This document shows, in pieces, positions 57,763-64,000 of a stretch of DNA of 64,000 nt. The notes under the pieces were generated by a model. It had not been told where the DNA came from and made no database searches. It saw only the letters and a list, made by a program, of their open reading frames with translations. The DNA lies in the NCBI RefSeq assembly GCF_040869045.1, contig NC_090319.1, positions 304,346,998-304,410,997 on the forward strand, read 5' to 3'. A program made the translations under genes and the position numbers. Source of the DNA: Eurosta solidaginis (taxonomy: Eukaryota > Arthropoda > Insecta > Diptera > Tephritidae). Numbering within the stretch: position 1 is the stretch's first letter; every line of letters starts with the position of its first letter.

Positions 57763-58867
57763 TTATCTCAAAGCAATTGCTTAGCGCCTCCCCCAGAAAC
57801 TTTGTTATACGCGCAGCTAACGCCTATAACGAGCTCATCAACGCCGATGCAATCTGCTACACCAATGCAGTCACCAACATTCAAGGTAGAACAAACTGCT
57901 TTTATCCAGCCATTATCTTCGCCGTCAGCGCCATCTCCATCCTCTGCGTCATCAGCGTCCTACAACGACCCATTCGCTGCTTACGCCGACAATTTTGACT
58001 TATCACTATTACCTCAAACTTGTGTTCAAACAACGGAGAATATACCCACCAGTGTTTATCAATTTGGTTGTAATACGCCTACAACAACACCAACATCAAC
58101 GACGCCCACATCACCTGTGCCGCATAGCAACGCCTTATTAACGCCACCAGAAATTAAAATCGAACAAGGTTGGTCTTACGGCTCCTCTATCTCCTTGCCG
58201 GAGGAGATAAAGCGGGAGCGACAACAATCGATGCTTAAATCGCCCAACTTACTGATACCACCACCACCATATCCGCATGTTTATCCATCGCCGCAATCGA
58301 GTCCTGCTCAATCAGAATATGGATTTCCACAGAAGCAATTCGCTTCCAATTGCTATGATTCCATGAGTCCATTAAGCTCGTCGCATTCATCATTACATTC
58401 GTCAACATATCCTACGATCGATGCTTGCAATATTAAACAAGAATTGCATATCTTGCCACCATCGCCACCAGAATCAAATTGTGAAGCACCCTCACCGCAT
58501 TCATCGTGGGTCGATATTAAATCTGAACCTCTAGATGCTGATGTTGAAGCTTTAATTGATTTGAATATGTTGCTTGATAAGAAGGACTTTGTCAATACAA
58601 ACTACAGCGAACAACGCCCGAGCAACGACGTCAACAATGATTATCAGTTAAAGCAAATATCGAAGTTGCATATGCAGCAACTGCAATTACAACAACAACT
58701 CAATCAAGATCATCAAATGCTTCGCGAATTCTTCGAAGACAACCATTTTCCCTTGGGCTGCAGCATGGATGAAGTTAGCGGAAATATCGAAAAAGTGATC
58801 TCAATGGCTCTTGAAGATACCAAGAGTCAAGCGGTGGAAACGTGTGCCAAATTGCAGATATCGCAAG
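57763..58867 (+). CDS. Ets98B: ETS transcription factor, SPDEF/Ets4 class, exon 2 (N-terminal regulatory region)
   Basis: 1,105 bp, 368 codons plus one base, open throughout, between TTATTTTAG (57754-57762) and the donor CAAG|GTGAGT. It follows exon 1 in phase 0, giving residues 16-383. The region is low-complexity Ser/Pro/Gln/Thr. It has five SUMO-consensus sites (FKVE 55-58, IKIE 146-149, IKRE 164-167, IKQE 239-242, IKSE 267-270), a PPPY WW-ligand motif (182-185), PPSPPES (247-253), an acidic hydrophobic stretch (DADVEALIDLNMLLDKKDF, about 273-291) that could activate transcription, and a Gln-rich helix (about 312-328). The last residues (VISMALEDTKSQAVETCAKL) lead into the PNT domain. No methionine is needed here; this is an internal exon. 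Confidence 0.85.
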
Positions 58868-58877
58868 GTGAGTCGAA

Positions 58878-61434
58878 TTTTTTTATACTCAGTTGAGCAG
58901 AGCTCACAGAGTATATTAAGTTTGATTGGATAACGGTTGGTTGTACATATATAACGGAATCGAGATAGATATAGACTTCCATATATCAAAATAATCAGGA
59001 TCGAAAAAAAATTTGATTGAGCCATGTCCGTCCGTCCGTCCGTTAACACGATAACTTGAGTAAATTTTGAGGTATCTTGATGAAATTTGGTATGTAGGTT
59101 CCTGAGCACTCATCTCAGATCGCTATTTAAAATGAACGATATCGGACTATAACCACGCCCACTTTTTCGATATCGAAAATTTCGAAAAACCGAAAAAGTG
59201 CGATAATTCATTACAAAAGACCGATAAAGCGACGAAACTTTGTAGATGAGTTGAACTTATGACGCAAAATAGAAAATTAGTAAAATTTTGGACAATGGGC
59301 GTGGCACCGCCCACTTTTAAAAGAAGGTAGTTTAAAACTTTTGCAAGCTGTAATTTGGCAGTCGTTGAAGATATCATGATGAAATTTGGCAGGAACGTTA
59401 CTCTTATTACTATATGTACGCTTAATAAAAATTAGCAAAATCGGAGAAGGACCACGCCCACTTTTAAAAAAAAATTTTTTTTAAAGTAAAATTTTAACAA
59501 AAAATTTAATATCTTTACAGTATATAAGTAAATTATGTCAAGATTCAACTCCAGTAATGATATGGTGCAACAAAATACAAAAATAAAAGAAAATTTAAAA
59601 ATGGGCGTGGCTCCGCCCTTTTTCATTTAATTTGTCTAGGATACTTTTAACGCCATAAGTCGAACAAAAATTAACCAATCCTTTTGAAATTTGGTAGGGG
59701 CATAGATTTTATGGCGTTAACTGTTTTCTGTGAAAATGGGCGAAATCGGTTGATGTCACGCCCCGTTTTTATACACAGTCGTCCGTCTGTCCTTCCACAT
59801 GGCCGTTAACACGATAACTTGAGCAAAAATCGATATATCTTTACTAAACTCAGTTCACGTACTTATCTGAACTCACTTTATCTTGGTATGAAAAATGAAC
59901 GAAATCCGACTATGACCACGCCCACTTTTTCGATATCGAAAATTACGAAAAATGAAAAAAATTCCATAATTCTATACCAAATACGAAAAAAGGGATGAAA
60001 TATGGTAAGGTAATTGGATTGTTTTATTGACGCGAAATATAACTTTAGAAAAAACGTTATAAAATGGTTGTGACACCTACCATATTAAGTAGAAGAAAAT
60101 GAAAAGTTCTGCAGGACGAAATAAAAAACCCTTAAAATCTTGGCAGGTATTACATATATAAATAAAGTAGCGGTATCCAACAGATGATGTTCTGGGTCAC
60201 CCTGGTCCACATTTTGGTCGATATCTGGAAAACGCCTTCACATATACAACTACCACCACTCCCTTTTAAAACTCTCATTAATACCTTTAATTTGATACCC
60301 ATATCGTACAAACTCATTCTAGAGTCACCTCTGGTCCACCTTTATGGCGATATTTCGAAAAGGCGAACACCTATAGAACGAAGGCCCACTCCCTTTTAAA
60401 AATACTCATTAACACCTTTCATTTGATACCCATATCGTACAAACAAAGTCTAGAGTCACCCCTGGTCCAGAAAGGCCCACTCCCTCTTAAAATATTCATT
60501 AACTCCTTTCGTTTGATACCCATATTGCACAAACGAATTCTAGAGTCACCCCTGGCCCACCTTTATGGCGATATCTCGAAACGGCGTCCACCTATGGAAC
60601 TAAGGATTACTCCCTTTTAAAATACTCATTAACACCTTTGATTTGATACCCATATCGTACAAACAAAGTCTAGAGTCACCCCTGGTCCACCTTTATTGCG
60701 ATACCTCGAAAATGCGTCCACCTATAGAACTAAGGCCCACTCCCTCTTAAAATACTCATTAACTCCTTTCGTTTGATACCCATATTGCACAAACGAAATC
60801 TAGAGTCACCCCTGGCCACCTTTATGGCGATATCTCGAAACGGCGTCCACCTATAGAACTAAGGCCCACTCCCTTTTAAAATACTCATTAACACCTTTCG
60901 TTTGATGCCCATATTGTGCAAACAAATTCTAGGGTCACCCCTGGTCCACCTTTATGGCGATATCTCGAAACGGCGTCCACCTATGGAACTAAGGATTACT
61001 CCCTTTTAAAATGCTCATTAACACCTTTCATTTGATACCCATATCGTACAAACGCATTCTAGAGTCACCCCTGGTCCATCTTTACGGCGATATCTCGAAA
61101 AGGCGTCCATCTATAGAACTTAGGTCCACGCCCTTTTAAAATACTCATTAATACCTTTCATTTGATACCCATATCTACAAACGCATTCTAGAGTCAACCC
61201 TGATCCACCTTTATGGCTATATCCCTAAATGGCGTCCACCTATAGAACTATGGCCCACTCCCTCATAAAATACTCTTTAATGCCTTTCATTTGATACACA
61301 TGTCATACAAACACATTCCAGGGTTTCCCTCGGTTCATTTTCCTACATGGTTATTTTCCCTTATGTTGTCACCATAGCTCTCAACTGAGTATGTAATGTT
61401 CGGTTACACCCGAACTTAACCTTCCTTACTTGTT
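58878..61434 (+). repeat. Dispersed repeat, family A, long copy in intron 2
   Basis: Opens with the nested hairpin (58884-58915) and runs through the same modules as the short copies (GACTATAACCACGCCCACTT near 59145; GGGCGTGGCACCGCCCACTT near 59297). Further diverged modules follow, then a 130-bp tandem array. It ends with GTTCGG-TTACAC-CCGAAC (61398-61415) and CCTTCCTTACTTGTT. The internal ACGGACGGACATGGC-type motif appears in inverse at about 59021. Length about 2.56 kb. Confidence 0.85.
60160..61330. repeat. 130-bp minisatellite, nine units
   Basis: The landmark TTTGATACCCATAT recurs at 60291, 60422, 60512, 60642, 60772, 60901, 61031, 61161 and 61290 (the last units carry small variants). 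Spacing is 129-131 bp except one 90-bp unit that lost about 40 bp. Each unit contains GAGTCACCCCTGGTCCACCT and GGCGATATCTCGAAA. Confidence 0.93.
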
Positions 61435-61536
61435 ATTATTTAATTAGTCTGTTTCGGATATCAAAGTTTAAATTTGTTTGATTCCCAGCAAAACTCTTAT
61501 TTTCAAGGAAACTAACTTAAATTCTCATTATTTTAG

Positions 61537-61697
61537 ATCCCTGTAATTGGTCAGTCGTTCAAGTACATTCCTGGCTACGATCAACGATCGCCCAATTCAA
61601 ATTGCCTGAAATCGCTGATTTGGAGAGTAAGTTTCCAGAAAATGGTGCAGCATTGATTTTACTCAGCGAAGAAGAATTCAGAAGACGTGCACCAGCG
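61537..61697 (+). CDS. Ets98B: ETS transcription factor, exon 3: first part of the Pointed (PNT) domain
   Basis: 161 bp between TTATTTTAG and GCG|GTAAGT. The first two bases complete the split Asp codon. It encodes residues 384-437, DPCNWSVVQVHSWLRSTIAQ through LPEIADLESKFPENGAALIL to SEEEFRRRAPA. Trp388 and Trp395 and the LSEEEFRRRAP loop fit the Pointed/SAM fold, a protein interaction domain. The EEFxxRxP form is closest to vertebrate SPDEF (SEEQFRQRSP) rather than the Ets1, ERG, GABP or Yan classes. It ends in phase 0; the helix after the loop and the ETS domain must lie to the right. Confidence 0.85.
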
Positions 61698-62729
61698 GTA
61701 AGTAGAAAGATCTTCACGTATGTAGTTTATATATGCCTTTATTAGTTTATTTGGACAGAAAATTCGAGAAGCTATTATTAGCAATAGACAGTCATTCATG
61801 AGACAATCGTATAGTTATCACCTTAAAAAACTGCAGAGGTTGAAACTGGTTCAGTAATTTTGTTTTCAGTTGAGGGGTCGGTATCCCTTGTTTGGTAGCC
61901 TCTTTACTTCGGTGTTACGCACATGGCCCTCTAGATTATGGGCGGCATTAACGTTTTTCGACATGCCAAAAGATTGCCTGCAGTCTGCCAAGGTTTCCTA
62001 TTGCCTTACGTGAGTGATAGACATCATTTGGACAACCTTAAGAGGCCTCACAATTTTCTGTTTGAATTCCTCTTCGAGAAGCTATATAACTTATAGCTTC
62101 CCCATAGACTAAGTTCGTTTCCCATTAAAGTCGTAAAAGGACCGCCAAAATTTCAAACTTAATTCATCATAAGAGTGGACTATTATTTTATTCCAGCCGA
62201 TACGCATTCCATACCACCTGAGGTTTAATACAGGCGATAGCTACCTTGATGTGGGACGTAACGTTTGTTCTTTTTATTACACCTTACTGACGGCTCTCTG
62301 CCGAGACTTGTAGGGCAAACGATGCCATATCAATTGCCGGTGAAAGGAAAGAAACTCATGTTATCGGATTCGAAGTTCCGTTCTTGGTTCTCCAGATTTT
62401 CCCATTGAAGCTCCTAGTCTGTGGATCTCCCGTGATGAAGTTTCACACTAAATAAAATCCTCTCGTGGGGTTTTTGCCATGACGAGGAAATGCGGACGGT
62501 TTTCTTGCATGCCAGACTATAGAGTAGATGATCTCATGAGCTTAAAATCCGCTATTCTCTGGGAAAATTCACTTACGCACACAGGATATATGTGCCTTTC
62601 GAGTACGCCCAGACTTACCTCGCGTGAATCTGTGGCCATTGGTTTTTATATGCAAAAAACCACGTCTTTCTGTACAGTACTAGAAATTTATCGGGTTACT
62701 TGGAAGTATTTTTCTAAGAAGTCTATCTC

Positions 62730-62985
62730 TCACTTCCACTCAAACTCTCATCTAGTTCCACTCGCACTCACTATCCCACTACAGTTTCTACTATCACTAA
62801 CACTAGCTCATTATCACTATCATTATCAGTATCGCTATCACTACCAGCTCGACTTCCACTACCGCGATCACTACCACTCCCACTCCCACTTCAATTACCA
62901 CTACCATTATCACTAACACTATCACTACCTTTAGCACTACCACTAACACTACAACTTCCACCTCACATTCCCACTTCCAAACCTA
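62730..62985 (+). repeat. Degenerate hexamer repeat, TCACTA/CCACTA
   Basis: About 250 bp of imperfect TATCACTACCACTAACAC-type hexamers, nearly devoid of G on the plus strand. It keeps a frame open by composition alone. Confidence 0.75.
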
Positions 62986-63955
62986 ATCCCTGTATCTCGC
63001 CTGCCTCACTTTCCTTATATACAGAATCTCTTTACTACCCAGCTTATGTCAAAATGAGTTGAGTTAGAGCTCAATAGGGAGTTTTGAAACAAAATCTGAA
63101 ATAGGACGTCATTCAAATCCTTTATTAGATAGGGCGTTTTCGAAACGGCAGCAGTCGATATATTCAAATATCAACAATTTGAACCAAGCAGCGTCAGATT
63201 TTCGGTAAAATTAAATTAAAATTTTCGTGGTCCCGCCTATGCCAGAATGTTTTTATCCAGAAGAATAACGAGTAACCATTTTCGTTTATTCGATTATATT
63301 TTAGTGCGAATGCAAATGTGCTGCTGGTAAAATATCTTTCTCACTTTTGTTTGTATTACAAGTGAGCAGACAAAAGTTGATACGCGGTTGTCAAACTGAG
63401 ACCTACAAACGAATGTGGACACACTTAACTAGGCGCATCTCTCTCCAATTGAAAATTGAAATTATCGTGTTGAATAAGAAACCAAAACATACCAAATATA
63501 TTAAAAACTATGAATGCATTACAAAATTAAAAAGTTAAAATGGTATTTTGCACAAAAATGGACAGACCAAAAATTTACAAACAAAACAAAATACATATGG
63601 GCATATTAATTCATACATAAAAGTGCAGAAAAGCTGGGGAAGAGAAACAGAAAGTAAAAAGTTTCGTAACAACATTGACGTAATTTTTGTTAATGGAACA
63701 TAGACTTACTCCTATAAATACACCCTTATAATTCAAATGCGATTAATAATGGTGGCGCTTAGCTGAGACTTTAACATTGAGCAACAACAATAAACAGAGG
63801 CAAGACGCTTTAAACAAAAAAGCAGACAACTCGCCATAATTAGTAAGCTTTTAACGCATCTCAAGTAGCTTATATTGGTGCAAAAATAGAAGCGAAATGC
63901 TACAACGCAGCACCTTTACATTTGTGTTTGTTAAAGCAGGAAAAAGGGAAGATAC

Positions 63956-64000
63956 AACAAGTAAGGACGGGACTGTCTTCGGCTGTGCCGAAGACTTCAT
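63956..64000 (+). repeat. Start of another family B copy
   Basis: CAACAAGTAAGGACGGGACT is followed by a perfect 9-bp hairpin GTCTTCGGC-TGT-GCCGAAGAC at 63974-63994. The rest lies beyond the window. Confidence 0.75.

Larger units (their letters stand above)
58868..61536 (+). other. Ets98B: Intron 2 of the ETS gene
   Basis: GTGAGT to TCATTATTTTAG, phase 1 (G|AT forms Asp). Of 2,669 bp, all but about 10 bp at the start and about 100 bp at the end is a family A repeat, so the ancestral intron was probably only about 110 bp. Confidence 0.85.
61698..64000 (+). other. Ets98B: Intron 3 of the ETS gene, incomplete
   Basis: Starts GTAAGT and continues past the window edge. 61700-62730 and 62990-63950 show no supported gene. 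Open frames at 62479-62916 and 63347-63538 lack any recognisable domain. Confidence 0.7.

Noticed and set aside
58353..58595. Minus-strand frame opposite exon 2
   Set aside because: Antisense shadow of the well-supported ETS exon.
57802..58896. Reading the ETS protein as starting at 57802 and ending at the stop after 58867
   Set aside because: Position 57802 is TTG, the frame is open upstream to a good acceptor, and the last codons lie beyond a consensus donor, in the intron. It is an internal exon.
60160..61330. CRISPR-like or coding repeats
   Set aside because: Same reasons: continuous 130-bp tandem units without spacers or a conserved frame.
58878..61434. Calling family A a Helitron outright
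   Set aside because: Terminal hairpins and internal minisatellites are suggestive, but no TC start, CTRR end or A/T insertion site could be shown from these copies.
61537..61697. Assignment to Yan/ETV6, Ets1/Pointed, GABP or ERG classes
   Set aside because: Those classes have different loop motifs (KEDFRYRSP, KDCFLELAP, QEDFFQRVP, KDDFQRLTP). SEEEFRRRAP is nearest to SPDEF/Ets4.
62479..62916. 145-codon gene in intron 3
   Set aside because: The second half is the TCACTA simple repeat and the first half has no recognisable domain or splice context.

Overview
The window reads as a fragment of a higher-dipteran genome, most likely a tephritid fruit fly. It is AT-rich, eukaryotic and intron-dominated. 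It is packed with RTE-, Loa-, I/R1- and Jockey-type LINE remains, tRNA-derived SINEs and small DNA transposons. Species assignment is an inference from repeat types and codon style; nothing in the window proves it.

One host gene accounts for the whole window. Three exons on the plus strand join in frame: a 15-codon first coding exon (4076-4120, donor GTAAGT), a 1,105-bp exon (57763-58867) and a 161-bp exon (61537-61697) that encodes the first part of a Pointed (PNT/SAM) domain. The phases are 0, 1 and 0, and they match at both joined junctions. The PNT sequence ends in an SEEEFRRRAP motif, which points to the SPDEF/Ets4 class of ETS transcription factors (Drosophila Ets98B). The rest of the PNT domain and the ETS DNA-binding domain lie beyond the right edge. 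No other protein-coding host gene could be supported.

Layout: 1-1440 is a dispersed repeat (family A). 2421-4075 is unique 5' flank or leader. 4121-57762 is a 53.6-kb first intron. It holds four SINE-like copies (two with clear target-site duplications), tRNA-derived SINEs, a nearly complete RTE 3' half (10738-12049), a 4.1-kb Loa-clade LINE (21064-25212), many broken LINE pieces, a piggyBac-like MITE, two hAT derivatives with 8-bp duplications, a 1.1-kb near-perfect foldback element, a Tc1-like remnant, arrays of CGATA/TATCG motifs and two minisatellite types. Intron 2 (58868-61536) is almost entirely one family A element with a 130-bp tandem array. Intron 3 runs off the right end.

The most interesting signal is a pair of dispersed repeat families, called A and B here. 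They share terminal modules: an ACAAGTAAGGA-type tip next to a hairpin with a constant TTCGG/CCGAA core, and an ACGGACATGGCT motif near the other end. Stem bases outside the core differ between copies in compensating pairs, and a second nested hairpin at the other tip of family A also shows a compensating change. This suggests selection on structure.
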